A stretch of DNA of 64,000 bases from Streptomyces cellulosae (GTDB taxonomy: Bacteria; Actinomycetota; Actinomycetes; Streptomycetales; Streptomycetaceae), in the NCBI RefSeq assembly GCF_000721105.1, contig NZ_JOEV01000050.1, positions 22,438 to 86,437 of the forward strand, given 5' to 3'. The translations under genes were made by a program, and so were the position numbers. Below are positions 1-8,907 of this stretch, one piece after another (the first letter of the stretch is position 1; the number at the start of each line of letters is the position of its first letter). The notes under the pieces were generated by a model, which saw only the letters and a program-made list of their open reading frames with translations, made no database searches and was not told the origin of the DNA.

Positions 1-1311
1 CTCCGCCCCGGCGAGCCGGGCCGAGCCCCTCCGCAGGACCGACAGCGGCCGGGTGAGCGTGCGGGCCATGGCGGTGGCGACACCGACGGCGAGCAGCATC
101 AGCGCGCCGAGGACGGCGATACGGATCTCCAGCGCGGTGACGTCGTCGTCGCGCAGCTGGGCGAGCTCCTTGACCCGGCGCTCGTAGAGGGCGGCCTCGG
201 CGCCGCGCATCGCGTCGATCCGGGCGGAGAGGGCGGCGTCGACCCTGGTGGCGCTGGTGTCGAGTTCGCCGTTGCTCAGGGTCGGCTGGTCGGTGAGGGC
301 GGCGAGGTACTTCTCGGCGGAGTTGACCTCGGGGCCGGTGACCGTGGCGTCGTAGCGGGACTTGGCCTCGGCGGGCGCGGAGTCCTGGAAGTCGGCGAGG
401 GCCGCGTCGGAGCGCAGCCGGGCCTGCTGGGCGGCGGCGCTGAGGGCGTCGCGCTGCGCGGAGTCGGCGTTCGAGGAGCCGGTCCGCGTGGTCGGCAGAC
501 CGGTGATGGGGTCGATGACGGTCCGGGTCGTCGTCGGCACGCTGAGCGCGGCGAGCAGCAGCCCCCGGGTGGCGGCGGCCTGCTGGACGGCGGAGTCCAG
601 TTCGGCGAACGCGTAGGCGCCGGAACCCGCGCGGGGCGGCATCCGCTCGGCCAGCTGCTCGGCGAGCCGGTGCAGTTCGGTGATGGCGGCGGAGTAGGCC
701 TGGTGGGCCTTGAGGGCACTGCTCTGGCCGGTGAGCGCGGCATGGCGTACGGAGGCGATGGCGTCGAGGTCGCCGCGCAGGGAGGCGGGCGTGTCCGGGT
801 CGGCGCGCAGCTCCTCGACCTGCCGGTCGACCCGGGCGCTCTCCTGCTCGGAGGGGGCCTTGGACTTGGGCCGCCCGGCCGCGATGTACGAGGTGACCTC
901 GTCGCGTTCGTCGGCGAGCGAGTGGCCGAGGGCGAGCGCGTCCTGGGTCTGCTCGGCGAGGGTGACCAGGTCCTGGGAGTCGCTGAGCTGCTCCGAGGCG
1001 GTGACCAGGGAGGGGGTGCCGGCTCCGGCGATCGCGGCGGCCACGACGGCGACGGCGAGAATCAGCCGCGTGCGGACGTGCGCGGAACGGCCCTTGCCGA
1101 CGGGGGCGACGGCGGGAACGGCGCCGGGGATCCCACCGGGTGTTCCGGGGTGGGGGGCGCCGGGCGCGCCGACGGGAGGGACGCCGGGCGTGCCGGGGTG
1201 GGGCGTGCCGGGTGTCTGCTCCACGCCTTTGCCGGAGGCCGCCTGCTTGCCTGTACGACGAGGCCGCGTCTTCTGCACCGGTGCTCGCATTCCTGACTCG
1301 TGAATACCCAT
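1..1311 (-). CDS. Sensor histidine kinase with nitrate/nitrite-sensing-type domain, N-terminal part
   Basis: The gene runs off the left edge, so 437 N-terminal residues are visible. After a short basic, Pro/Gly-rich cytoplasmic tail (repeated HPGTPG/PPVGAPG units) comes one membrane helix (LILAVAVVAAAIAGAG), an extracytoplasmic helical region of about 250 residues of the nitrate/nitrite-sensor (NIT) kind, a second helix (IRIAVLGALMLLAVGVATAM) and the start of a HAMP domain (ARTLTRPLSVL). This is the layout of large Streptomyces nitrate-sensor-type kinases; the kinase core lies outside the window. ATG at 1311 is the first start in frame; ATG at 1290 is an alternative. The ligand is not proven by sequence. 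Confidence 0.8.
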   Translation of the reverse strand, partial: MGIHESGMRAPVQKTRPRRTGKQAASGKGVEQTPGTPHPGTPGVPPVGAPGAPHPGTPGGIPGAVPAVAPVGKGRSAHVRTRLILAVAVVAAAIAGAGTPSLVTASEQLSDSQDLVTLAEQTQDALALGHSLADERDEVTSYIAAGRPKSKAPSEQESARVDRQVEELRADPDTPASLRGDLDAIASVRHAALTGQSSALKAHQAYSAAITELHRLAEQLAERMPPRAGSGAYAFAELDSAVQQAAATRGLLLAALSVPTTTRTVIDPITGLPTTRTGSSNADSAQRDALSAAAQQARLRSDAALADFQDSAPAEAKSRYDATVTGPEVNSAEKYLAALTDQPTLSNGELDTSATRVDAALSARIDAMRGAEAALYERRVKELAQLRDDDVTALEIRIAVLGALMLLAVGVATAMARTLTRPLSVLRRGSARLAGAE

Positions 1312-1665
1312 GGCCCGGATGACGCCCCATCAGCCCATCTTTCGGGCCCAACTGGTGCATACACCCGGTACGGTTCCCGACCCTCCCAGTGCCGGTGGGC
1401 GGTGGTCGCGCATCACCTGACCCGCCACCCGAAGGAGTGAACATCGGACGGGAGCGGGCGGGCAAGTTCCTGCGGCCCATGCGGGACCCCTGCGCGGCGG
1501 GCCGGTTGGACGTCCACGGCGGGCGGTGGCAATATTCGCCACCACGCCTTCCCGGAGCGAGCCATTCCACCCCAAACCAGGCGTCTGACCTGCACGACTA
1601 CGTCAATTCCGCAATCGTTGCCAGCCTTTCGCGCACCTTGTGAAGGGGTCGTGCAGACTGGCCTG
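1312..1665. other. Divergent intergenic region, no gene
   Basis: About 350 bases between the sensor kinase reading left and the phosphatase-like gene reading right. It must hold both promoters. I see no convincing coding frame, terminator or RNA gene in it. Confidence 0.5.
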
Positions 1666-2451
1666 ATGCGTACGGAACTTGTCTCGGAGCCCGGGGACCG
1701 GGCCCGCCCGAACGAGGACTTCGCGAGCCTCGCCCTACCGGCTTCCGGACTGGGCGGCGCGCTGGTGGTCCTGGACGGAGTGACGCCACCCGAGGGGGCG
1801 ACGGGCTGTCTGCATTCCGTCCCGTGGTTCACCGCGCGCCTCGGCGGGGCGCTGACCGAACTGACCGTTTCCTACCGGGATCTACCCCTGTCGGAGATTC
1901 TCTCCCGGGCGATTCTTCGAACAGCAGAGGCCCATCAATCCTCTTGTGACCTTTCTCACCCACGTACCCCACAGGCCACGGTGGTTGTGGCCCGCTGGTC
2001 GGCGGAGGCCGTCGAGTACCTGATCCTCTCCGACTCGGCGCTCCTGCTGGAGTCCCCCGACGGCACGGTGACCCCCCACCTCGACGACCGTCTCGCCCTC
2101 CTCCCCCGCTCCGCCCTGGCCACGGACGCGCTCGTCGACGCCACCGTCCGCAACAAGGAAGGCGGTTTCTTCACGGCGGCGGCGGACCCGACGGTGGCGG
2201 ACCGGGCGGTGACGGGGACGGTGCCGCGCGTCGACGTGCGCGCCCTGACCGCCCTGACGGACGGCGCGACCCGCTGGGTGGAGAAGTTCCGGGAGGGCGA
2301 CTGGACGGACTGCTTCACCTACGTCCGCAAGGAGGGCCCGCAGGCCCTGGTGGACCGGGTGCGGGCCCTCGAACGGGCGGACGCGGACCGGACGTTCCTG
2401 GGCCGCAGCAAGACCCACGACGACGCGACGGTGGTGTACGTGGAGCTGTGA
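1666..2451 (+). CDS. PP2C-like serine/threonine phosphatase family protein
   Basis: 261 residues. The spaced PP2C motifs are present: RPNEDF near the N-terminus, VVLDGV, LSDSALL, LTDGAT and a C-terminal HDDATVV. In PP2C enzymes these acidic residues bind the metal pair. The first acidic motif reads LDGVT rather than the usual DGxG, so activity could be altered. There is no membrane segment or fused sensor domain. The frame extends 16 codons further upstream, but ATG 1666 puts the family start (MRTELVSEPGDRARPNED) first. Substrate unknown. Confidence 0.72.
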   Translation: MRTELVSEPGDRARPNEDFASLALPASGLGGALVVLDGVTPPEGATGCLHSVPWFTARLGGALTELTVSYRDLPLSEILSRAILRTAEAHQSSCDLSHPRTPQATVVVARWSAEAVEYLILSDSALLLESPDGTVTPHLDDRLALLPRSALATDALVDATVRNKEGGFFTAAADPTVADRAVTGTVPRVDVRALTALTDGATRWVEKFREGDWTDCFTYVRKEGPQALVDRVRALERADADRTFLGRSKTHDDATVVYVEL

Positions 2452-2511
2452 ACGAGGACGGTCGGACGCCTGCTGGATCTCCCGGAGGAAGACACCGGTG
2501 GGTCCCTGGGT

Positions 2512-3006
2512 CTACTTCTCCATCCCCCGGTTCAACTCGTGCAGCAACCGGGCCAGTTCCGTGACCTCCCGCGAGTCCCAGTTCTCCAGGCGGCGGGCGT
2601 ACCGGGCGCGTCGTGCCTCGCGCACCCGGGTGACCCGGTCGTGCCCCTCCCGGGTCAGGGCGACCAGCCAGGCCCGGCCGTCGGCCGGGTCCGGTTCGCG
2701 GGCCACCAGGCCGAGGTCCTCCAGGGCGCGCAGCTGACGGGACATCGTGGCCTTGCCGACGCCGATGTAGGCGGCGAGTGCGGTGGCCCGCTGCCGGCCG
2801 CACTCGTCCAGGCGTACGAGAAGGCCGTACGCCGCCGATTCCAGGTCCGGGTGGACCTCGCGGGCCATCTCGCCCTGGTTGGCACGGGCGCGCCGCAGCA
2901 GAACGGTCAGTTCCCGTTCCAGCGCGAGGAACCCGGGGTGGTCCAGACCGCTCGTGGACACCTCGGATTCGACTCCGCGTCCGTCGCCGTTTCCGTCTTC
3001 GTGCAC
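2512..3006 (-). CDS. MarR family transcriptional regulator
   Basis: 164 residues. A winged helix-turn-helix is clear: dimer helix (ESAAYGLLVRLDECG), recognition region (IGVGKATMSRQLRALEDLGLV) and wing (REPDPADGRAWLVALT). It probably represses a nearby or distant gene in response to a small ligand. The GTG start at 3006 has no strong ribosome site and the first 25 residues are low complexity, so a start further in is possible. It is divergent from the lysozyme gene. Confidence 0.85.
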   Translation of the reverse strand: MHEDGNGDGRGVESEVSTSGLDHPGFLALERELTVLLRRARANQGEMAREVHPDLESAAYGLLVRLDECGRQRATALAAYIGVGKATMSRQLRALEDLGLVAREPDPADGRAWLVALTREGHDRVTRVREARRARYARRLENWDSREVTELARLLHELNRGMEK

Positions 3007-3246
3007 GTCAGCCCCTGTCTCGGTTTTCCCGGCCCTGAAAGTTTCCGTCCACCGCCGTCATCGCCGCAGCTCCGTCAGTATTTCGCAGGCTCAGACCAAC
3101 GGCAGCGTCCGGTCCCTCTTCCCACCCACCGGTCTACGTGCGTAGCGTTCTTCACCAGGCAGTTACTGGCATGCGCACGCCGGCACTGCCTCGATGCGCA
3201 CCGCCCGCGTTCCCCACCGAGCATCATCGAGCTTCGGAGGCACGTC

Positions 3247-4095
3247 ATGCCCGTGCACAGACCCGGATCGGTCCGCCCCCGGCGCTTCCTGCCCGCCGGC
3301 CTGCTGCTCGCCGCCCTCTCCCTCGTCCTCACCGTCCCGGCCTCGGCCGCCCCCACCACCGCCACCACGTCCACCGACGCCACCGCTCCGGCCCGCGGCT
3401 CGGCCCACATGGGCATGGGCGTCGTGGCCCATGACGGCCAGGGGGGCGTTCCGGCCGGCACCCGCGCCGTCCAGACCGAGGGCGTGGACGTCTCCGGCCA
3501 CCAGGGCGACGTGGCCTGGCAGACCCTGTGGAACAGCGGCGTCCGCTGGGCCTACACCAAGGCCACGGAGGGCACGTACTACCGCAACCCCTACTTCGCC
3601 CAGCAGTACAACGGCTCGTACGACGTCGGCATGATCCGCGGCGCCTACCACTTCGCGACCCCCGACACCACCGGCGGCGCCGCCCAGGCCGACTACTTCG
3701 CCGACCACGGCGGCGGCTGGTCCAAGGACGGCAGGACCCTGCCCGGGGTGCTCGACATCGAGTGGAACCCGTACGGCGACGCCTGCTACGGCAAGACCCA
3801 AAGCGCGATGGTCACCTGGATCCGCGACTTCCTGAACCGGTACAAGGCCCGCACCGGCCGCGACGCCGTCGTCTACACGGCGACCAGCTGGTGGACCCAG
3901 TGCACCGGCGACTACGCCGGCTTCGCCGCGGCGAACCCCCTCTGGATCGCCCGGTACGCCTCCACCGTGGGCACGCTCCCGGCCGGCTGGAGCTACTTCA
4001 CGATGTGGCAGTACACGTCCTCCGGCCCGACCGTCGGCGACCACGACAAGTTCAACGGCGCCCTCGACCGCGTGGTCGCCCTCGCCAACGGCTGA
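3247..4095 (+). CDS. Secreted GH25 lysozyme (N,O-diacetylmuramidase)
   Basis: 282 residues. A signal peptide (basic MPVHRPGSVRPRRF, hydrophobic core LLLAALSLVLTVPASAA) is followed by a Thr/Ala-rich linker and one GH25 catalytic domain. The domain shows the family signatures DVSGHQGDVAW, YTKATEG, GAYHFATP and the catalytic VLDIEWN strand, ending WQYTSSG. It should cleave the glycan strands of peptidoglycan outside the cell. ATG 3247 lies after AGCTTCGGAGG, a good ribosome site. It resembles cellosyl/mutanolysin-type Streptomyces muramidases but has no separate wall-binding domain. Confidence 0.93.
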   Translation: MPVHRPGSVRPRRFLPAGLLLAALSLVLTVPASAAPTTATTSTDATAPARGSAHMGMGVVAHDGQGGVPAGTRAVQTEGVDVSGHQGDVAWQTLWNSGVRWAYTKATEGTYYRNPYFAQQYNGSYDVGMIRGAYHFATPDTTGGAAQADYFADHGGGWSKDGRTLPGVLDIEWNPYGDACYGKTQSAMVTWIRDFLNRYKARTGRDAVVYTATSWWTQCTGDYAGFAAANPLWIARYASTVGTLPAGWSYFTMWQYTSSGPTVGDHDKFNGALDRVVALANG

Positions 4096-4147
4096 CGACC
4101 GCACCGACCCGCACGTCACGTCACGCCACGCCACGCCACGTACGGCG

Positions 4148-4181
4148 AAGGCCCGGGCCTCCCTCACGGGACCCGGGCCTT
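4148..4181. terminator. Bidirectional hairpin terminator between lysozyme and lon
   Basis: AAGGCCCGGG (4148-4157) pairs with CCCGGGCCTT (4172-4181) around a 14-nt loop. It sits between the convergent lysozyme and lon genes, so it could serve both. Just before it are several CACGT/CACGC pentamers (about 4111-4143). Confidence 0.75.
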
Positions 4182-4201
4182 GCCTCATCCGGAGGCGTCC
4201 G

Positions 4202-6616
4202 TCACGCCGCCACCGGAACCTCCGACGCGGCCCCGTTCGTCGCCGGGGCGAGCGCCAGCTCCAGGACCTGGCGGACGTCCGTGACGGCGTGGACGTCGAG
4301 CTTGTCCAGCACCTCCGCCGGGACGTCGTCCAGGTCGGGCTCGTTGCGCTTCGGGATGATCACGGTCGTGACACCCGCGCGGTGCGCGGCGAGCAGCTTC
4401 TGCTTCACGCCGCCGATGGGCAGCACCCGACCGGTCAGCGAGACCTCACCGGTCATCGCCACGTCCGTACGCACCAGACGACCGCTGAGCAGCGACGCCA
4501 GCGCCGTCGTCATCGTGACGCCCGCGCTCGGCCCGTCCTTCGGCACCGCGCCCGCCGGGAAGTGGATGTGCACGCCCCGGTCCTTCAGGTCGCCCACCGG
4601 CAGTTCGAGCTCCGCACCGCGCGAGCGCAGGAAGCTCAGCGCGATCTGTGCCGACTCCTTCATCACGTCGCCGAGCTGCCCGGTCAGGGTCAGACCCGCG
4701 GCACCCGTCTCCGGGTCGGCCAGCGACGCCTCGACGTACAGGACGTCACCGCCCGCGCCCGTGACGGCCAGACCCGTCGCCACGCCCGGCACCGCGGTCC
4801 GCCGCTCGGCCGGATCCTGGGCCGCCTCCGGCACGTGATGCGGCCGGCCGATCAGAGCGCGCAGATCCTCGTCCCGGACCGTGAACGGCAGCTTCCGCTC
4901 GCCCAGTTCGTGCTGGGCCGCGACCTTGCGCAGCAGCCGCGCGATGGACCGCTCCAGGGTGCGGACACCGGCCTCACGGGTGTACTCCCCGGCGAGCTTG
5001 CGCAGCGCACTCTCGTCGAGCGTGACCTCGTCCTCATTGAGTCCGGCCCGCTCCAGCTGACGCGGCAGCAGGTGGTCACGGGCGATGACGATCTTCTCGT
5101 CCTCCGTGTACCCGTCGAGCCGGACCAGCTCCATCCGGTCGAGCAGCGCCTCCGGGATCGCCTCCAGCACGTTGGCCGTGGCCAGGAAGACGACGTCCGA
5201 CAGATCGAGCTCGACCTCCAGGTAGTGGTCGCGGAAGGTGTGGTTCTGCGCCGGGTCGAGGACCTCCAGCAGAGCCGCGGCCGGGTCGCCCCGGAAGTCC
5301 GACCCCACCTTGTCGATCTCGTCGAGCAGCACCACCGGGTTCATGGACCCGGCCTCCTTGACGGCGCGGACGATCCGCCCGGGCAGCGCACCCACGTACG
5401 TACGCCGGTGACCGCGGATCTCGGCTTCGTCGCGCACCCCGCCGAGCGCGACACGGACGAACTTCCGCCCCATCGCGTGCGCGACGGACTCACCCAGCGA
5501 GGTCTTGCCGACGCCGGGCGGCCCGACGAGCGCCAGCACGGCACCCCCACGGCGCCCGCCGATGACGCCCAGACCCCGGTCCGTGCGGCGCTTGCGCACC
5601 GCCAGGTACTCGGTGATCCGCTCCTTCACGTCCTCCAGCCCGGCGTGCTCGGCGTCGAGGACCGCCTTGGCGCCCTGGATGTCGTACTGGTCCTCGGTCC
5701 GCTCGTTCCACGGCAGCTCCAGCACCGTGTCGAGCCAGGTCCGGATCCACGACCCCTCGGGCGACTGGTCACTCGCCCGCTCCAGCTTGTCGACCTCCTT
5801 GAGAGCGGCCTCACGGACCTTCTCCGGCAGATCGGCCGCCTCGACACGGCTCCGGTAGTCGTCGGACTCCTCGCCCTCCGACTCCCCGTTGAGCTCGCGC
5901 AGCTCCTTCCGTACGGCCTCCAGCTGACGCCGCAGCAGGAACTCCCGCTGCTGCTTGTCGACGCCCTCCTGGACGTCCTTGGCGATGGTCTCGGCGACGT
6001 CCTGCTCGGCGATGTGGTCCCGCAGCTGCTGGGTGGCGAGCTTCAGCCGGGCCACCGGGTCGGCGTTCTCCAGCAGTTCCACCTTCTGCTCGGTGGTCAG
6101 GAAGGGCGAGTACCCGGAGTTGTCGGCGAGAGCGGACACATCGTCGATCGCCTGCACCCTGTCCACGACCTGCCAGGCACCGCGCTTGCGCAGCCAGGCC
6201 GTGGCAAGCGCCTTGTACTCCTTGACGAGTTCGGCGACGTGCCCCGGCAGCGGCTCGGGAACGCTCTCGTCGATCCTCGTTCCCTCGACCCACAGTGCCG
6301 CACCCGGCCCCGTGGTCCCCGCACCGATCTTCACCCGCCCTCGGCCACGGATGAGGGCACCGGGGTCGCCGTCGGCCAGCCGGCCGACCTGCTCGACGGT
6401 GCCGAGCACACCGGTGCTCGCGTACGTCCCGTCGATGCGCGGCACCAGCAGCACCCGGGGCTTGCCGGGCTCCGAGCGCGCGGCGGCCTGAGCGGCCTCC
6501 ACCGCGGCCCGCACATCGGCGTCATTCAGGTCCAGCGGAACCACCATTCCAGGCAGCACGACCTCGTCGTCGAGCGGCAGCACAGGCAGAGTGAGCGGTG
6601 TGGACGTCGAAGCCAT
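4202..6616 (-). CDS. lon: ATP-dependent Lon protease
   Basis: 804 residues with the full LonA layout: N-terminal substrate-binding domain (about 1-200), coiled-coil middle (VDKQQREFLLRRQLEAV), AAA+ module with Walker A GPPGVGKTS near residue 364 and Walker B VVLLDEIDK, and the C-terminal peptidase with catalytic Ser in KDGPSAGVT (about residue 696) and Lys in GGVKQK (about 738). It degrades damaged and regulatory proteins in the cytoplasm. ATG 6616 is preceded by GGGGAG. An HspR-type operator lies just upstream, so heat-shock control is expected. Confidence 0.98.
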   Translation of the reverse strand: MASTSTPLTLPVLPLDDEVVLPGMVVPLDLNDADVRAAVEAAQAAARSEPGKPRVLLVPRIDGTYASTGVLGTVEQVGRLADGDPGALIRGRGRVKIGAGTTGPGAALWVEGTRIDESVPEPLPGHVAELVKEYKALATAWLRKRGAWQVVDRVQAIDDVSALADNSGYSPFLTTEQKVELLENADPVARLKLATQQLRDHIAEQDVAETIAKDVQEGVDKQQREFLLRRQLEAVRKELRELNGESEGEESDDYRSRVEAADLPEKVREAALKEVDKLERASDQSPEGSWIRTWLDTVLELPWNERTEDQYDIQGAKAVLDAEHAGLEDVKERITEYLAVRKRRTDRGLGVIGGRRGGAVLALVGPPGVGKTSLGESVAHAMGRKFVRVALGGVRDEAEIRGHRRTYVGALPGRIVRAVKEAGSMNPVVLLDEIDKVGSDFRGDPAAALLEVLDPAQNHTFRDHYLEVELDLSDVVFLATANVLEAIPEALLDRMELVRLDGYTEDEKIVIARDHLLPRQLERAGLNEDEVTLDESALRKLAGEYTREAGVRTLERSIARLLRKVAAQHELGERKLPFTVRDEDLRALIGRPHHVPEAAQDPAERRTAVPGVATGLAVTGAGGDVLYVEASLADPETGAAGLTLTGQLGDVMKESAQIALSFLRSRGAELELPVGDLKDRGVHIHFPAGAVPKDGPSAGVTMTTALASLLSGRLVRTDVAMTGEVSLTGRVLPIGGVKQKLLAAHRAGVTTVIIPKRNEPDLDDVPAEVLDKLDVHAVTDVRQVLELALAPATNGAASEVPVAA

Positions 6617-6637
6617 GATCTCCCCTTCGGCAGTCAA

Positions 6638-6658
6638 GTTGAGCTATGCCGACTCAAT
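6638..6658. promoter_or_regulatory. HAIR-type inverted repeat (HspR operator) upstream of lon
   Basis: GTTGAGC (6638-6644), seven bases, ACTCAAT (6652-6658). On the lon strand this reads ATTGAGT-N7-GCTCAAC, against the HAIR consensus CTTGAGT-N7-ACTCAAG, with mismatches only at outer or inner single positions. It lies 22-42 bases before the lon start, where a repressor would block transcription. HspR repression of lon is known in Streptomyces. Confidence 0.82.
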
Positions 6659-6925
6659 GCACTGGAGCCCACGATTGTTCCCCACCCTTCGTTCGCTCTG
6701 AGCGATCACCTCGCCGACCGCCCCTGTGGCCCCCTGGGCTGCGCCGCCCGGTCCAGCCCACCGGACCCGCCCGACCTGGTCGGGTGCGGGGCGGGACGGC
6801 CGGACCCGGTCGGTCAAGAGGCGGGCGGGGCGGCGGGACACGGATGCGTCCGGGTGATGCGCCATCAACTGGCGGAGGGACACGGGCGACACGGCTCCGC
6901 TCCGGGACCGTGGTGGCAGGGTCAC

Positions 6926-7041
6926 CCCGGTCACCGGGTCACCGGGTCACTGGGGCACCGGGCCACCGGGGCACCGGGCCACCGGATCACCGGGCCACCG
7001 GGCCACCGGGCCACCGGGCCACCGGGCCACCGGGCCATCGG
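6926..7041. repeat. GGGCCACCG tandem repeat (9-bp unit)
   Basis: About a dozen consecutive copies of a 9-bp unit (GGGCCACCG with GGGTCACCG, GGGGCACCG and GGATCACCG variants) fill most of the gap between lon and the rhomboid-like gene. They stop a few bases before that gene's stop codon at 7046. The unit could fold on itself weakly; no coding frame uses it. Confidence 0.9.
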
Positions 7042-7045
7042 GCCG

Positions 7046-7843
7046 CTACAGCCACTCCCGCCGCCACCGCCGTACCGAAGGCCACAACGCCACCCCCACC
7101 GCGAACGCCATCAGATGCCCCCAGTTCGTCATCGGGTCCGTGAAGGCGATCAGGTCCGCCAGCACCATGCCCCCGACCCCGAGCACCAACGGCCACCGCA
7201 GCCATGGCGTGAGCAGTCCGGCCAGCGCTCCCACTCCGGTGGCGACGCCGAAGCTCACGCCGTAGTCGAGGCGATGCAGCGAGCTGTCCGGCAGGTGCCC
7301 GACCAGTACCCCGAGGCCCACGGCCCCCTCGGTCACCACCGTGGCGAGGACGTGCCCGAGCAGAAAAACGCAGGCCGCCCGCGCTCCTCCTATCCGCCGC
7401 TCCAGCGCCGTGAAGGCGAACACGAACCCCATCGCGTACGGCGACAGCACCCCGCCCGCGATCCAGACCGCGCTCGCCAGCAGCACCAGCACAGGCATCC
7501 GCACGAGATGCGCCACATCGGTGCTGGAGCCCTGGTGCAGGGCGTGCACGAGCGAGGGCGCGGCGTACTCCGTGACGAGCGAAGTGACCACGAGGACGAC
7601 GACGTAACCGAAGGTGAACGGCGTACCGGCGGGCGTCGGCAGCAACCGCCACGGGCGAGGACGCCGGGCGGCGGCCACCGCCACGGGCTCCGCGGCCTTT
7701 GCCGCCGGGACCCGAGCCTCGGCGCCCCGCTGCCCCGGCAGTCCCGGCAGCAGCCCCGACGCATCGGCAATTCCGGCGTCGTACGGCGGAGCAGCCGCAC
7801 CCGCCGGCGGCGTCACGTCGGCAGCCCTCGCAGTCCGTTCCAC
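7046..7843 (-). CDS. Rhomboid-like polytopic membrane protein
   Basis: 265 residues from a GTG preceded by AAGGAG at good spacing; an ATG 27 codons upstream is also in frame. A cytoplasmic Ala/Pro-rich N-terminus of about 80 residues is followed by about six membrane helices. The last ones carry GVSFGVATG and NWGHLMAF, which sit where rhomboids place the catalytic Ser and His. The serine motif is GVSFG rather than GxSG, so protease activity is not assured. It matches the 'rhomboid-like' family common in actinobacteria. Substrate unknown. Confidence 0.68.
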   Translation of the reverse strand: MERTARAADVTPPAGAAAPPYDAGIADASGLLPGLPGQRGAEARVPAAKAAEPVAVAAARRPRPWRLLPTPAGTPFTFGYVVVLVVTSLVTEYAAPSLVHALHQGSSTDVAHLVRMPVLVLLASAVWIAGGVLSPYAMGFVFAFTALERRIGGARAACVFLLGHVLATVVTEGAVGLGVLVGHLPDSSLHRLDYGVSFGVATGVGALAGLLTPWLRWPLVLGVGGMVLADLIAFTDPMTNWGHLMAFAVGVALWPSVRRWRREWL

Positions 7844-8010
7844 GGTGAGGCGCTCCTTCCGTTCCGCCCCACCCTCAGCGTCCCACGCGACGCTGTCTGT
7901 GACGGGCGCCACGAAAGCCGCCATTCACAGCAACTTCCCAGAAAGCCCCCCGCCCACCGTCACCCTCCAACTCCCTCCCCCGTGCACCGCACTCGTGCCA
8001 GGATGGGCCG

Positions 8011-8784
8011 GTGCTCACCCCGTACGACATCCCCGACCACCACCCCGACACCGCCGAGGTCCTGGACCGTCGCGAGGGCCCGTACGGCGAGATCGTGCTG
8101 CGGCGGCAGGGCGGGGCGCTGCAGATCATCGCCAACGGCTGCTTCCTGATGGACACCTCGGACGGCCGTTCGGAAAGACGGCTGATCGACGCGGCACTGG
8201 ACGCACTCAGCGTCCCCCACGCACCCCCTGCGGCAGACGCGGCAGACGCGCCGCAGGAACCGCACGCCCCCGGCTCCGGTCCCCTCGATCCCCGCCCCGC
8301 CCTGCTCATCGGCGGCCTGGGGGTCGGCTTCTCCCTCGCCCACGCCGCCGCCGACCCCCGCTGGGCCCGCATCACGGTGGTGGAGCGCGAGCCCGCCATC
8401 ATCGACTGGCACCGCGACGGCGGCCCCCTGTCACCGCTCACCTGCGCCGCCCTGGCCGACCCCCGCACAGAGATTCTGAAAACGGACGTGGTCGCATTCG
8501 TCAATGAGACATGCGACACGTTCGACGCCCTGTGCCTCGACATCGACAACGGCCCCGACTGGACGGTCACGGACGACAACGGCAGCCTCTACTCACCCGC
8601 CGGACTCGCGGACTGCGCAAGGGTGTTGAGGCCAGGAGGGGTACTGGCGGTGTGGTCGGCCCAGCCCTCACCGGAATTCGAGGGAACCTTGCGGAATGCC
8701 GGGTTCCAACAGGTGCGTACCGAAGAGATCCCCGTTGCCCGGGGCGTTCCGGACGTCGTGCATCTCGCCGTCCGGCCTGGATAG
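8011..8784 (+). CDS. Spermidine synthase-like SAM-dependent protein
   Basis: 257 residues from GTG 8011. A small N-terminal beta domain (GEIVLRRQGGALQIIANGC) precedes a Rossmann fold with LLIGGLGVGFSL (nucleotide loop), ITVVEREPAII and the acidic strand CLDIDNGPDW, as in spermidine-synthase-like proteins. The usual putrescine-gate residues are not obvious, so an aminopropyl or methyl acceptor cannot be named. It is divergent from the rhomboid-like gene. Confidence 0.72.
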   Translation: MLTPYDIPDHHPDTAEVLDRREGPYGEIVLRRQGGALQIIANGCFLMDTSDGRSERRLIDAALDALSVPHAPPAADAADAPQEPHAPGSGPLDPRPALLIGGLGVGFSLAHAAADPRWARITVVEREPAIIDWHRDGGPLSPLTCAALADPRTEILKTDVVAFVNETCDTFDALCLDIDNGPDWTVTDDNGSLYSPAGLADCARVLRPGGVLAVWSAQPSPEFEGTLRNAGFQQVRTEEIPVARGVPDVVHLAVRPG

Positions 8785-8907
8785 CAAAGGCGCGGTAACT
8801 GCCCGTACCCTGCTTCCCTGACGCCGATCATTCAAGCGTCAATCGCAGTCATGCGCAGACAAGGGACCACCCCACTGGTTCCGGAAAGCACCTCTCAGGG
8901 GCGGGCG

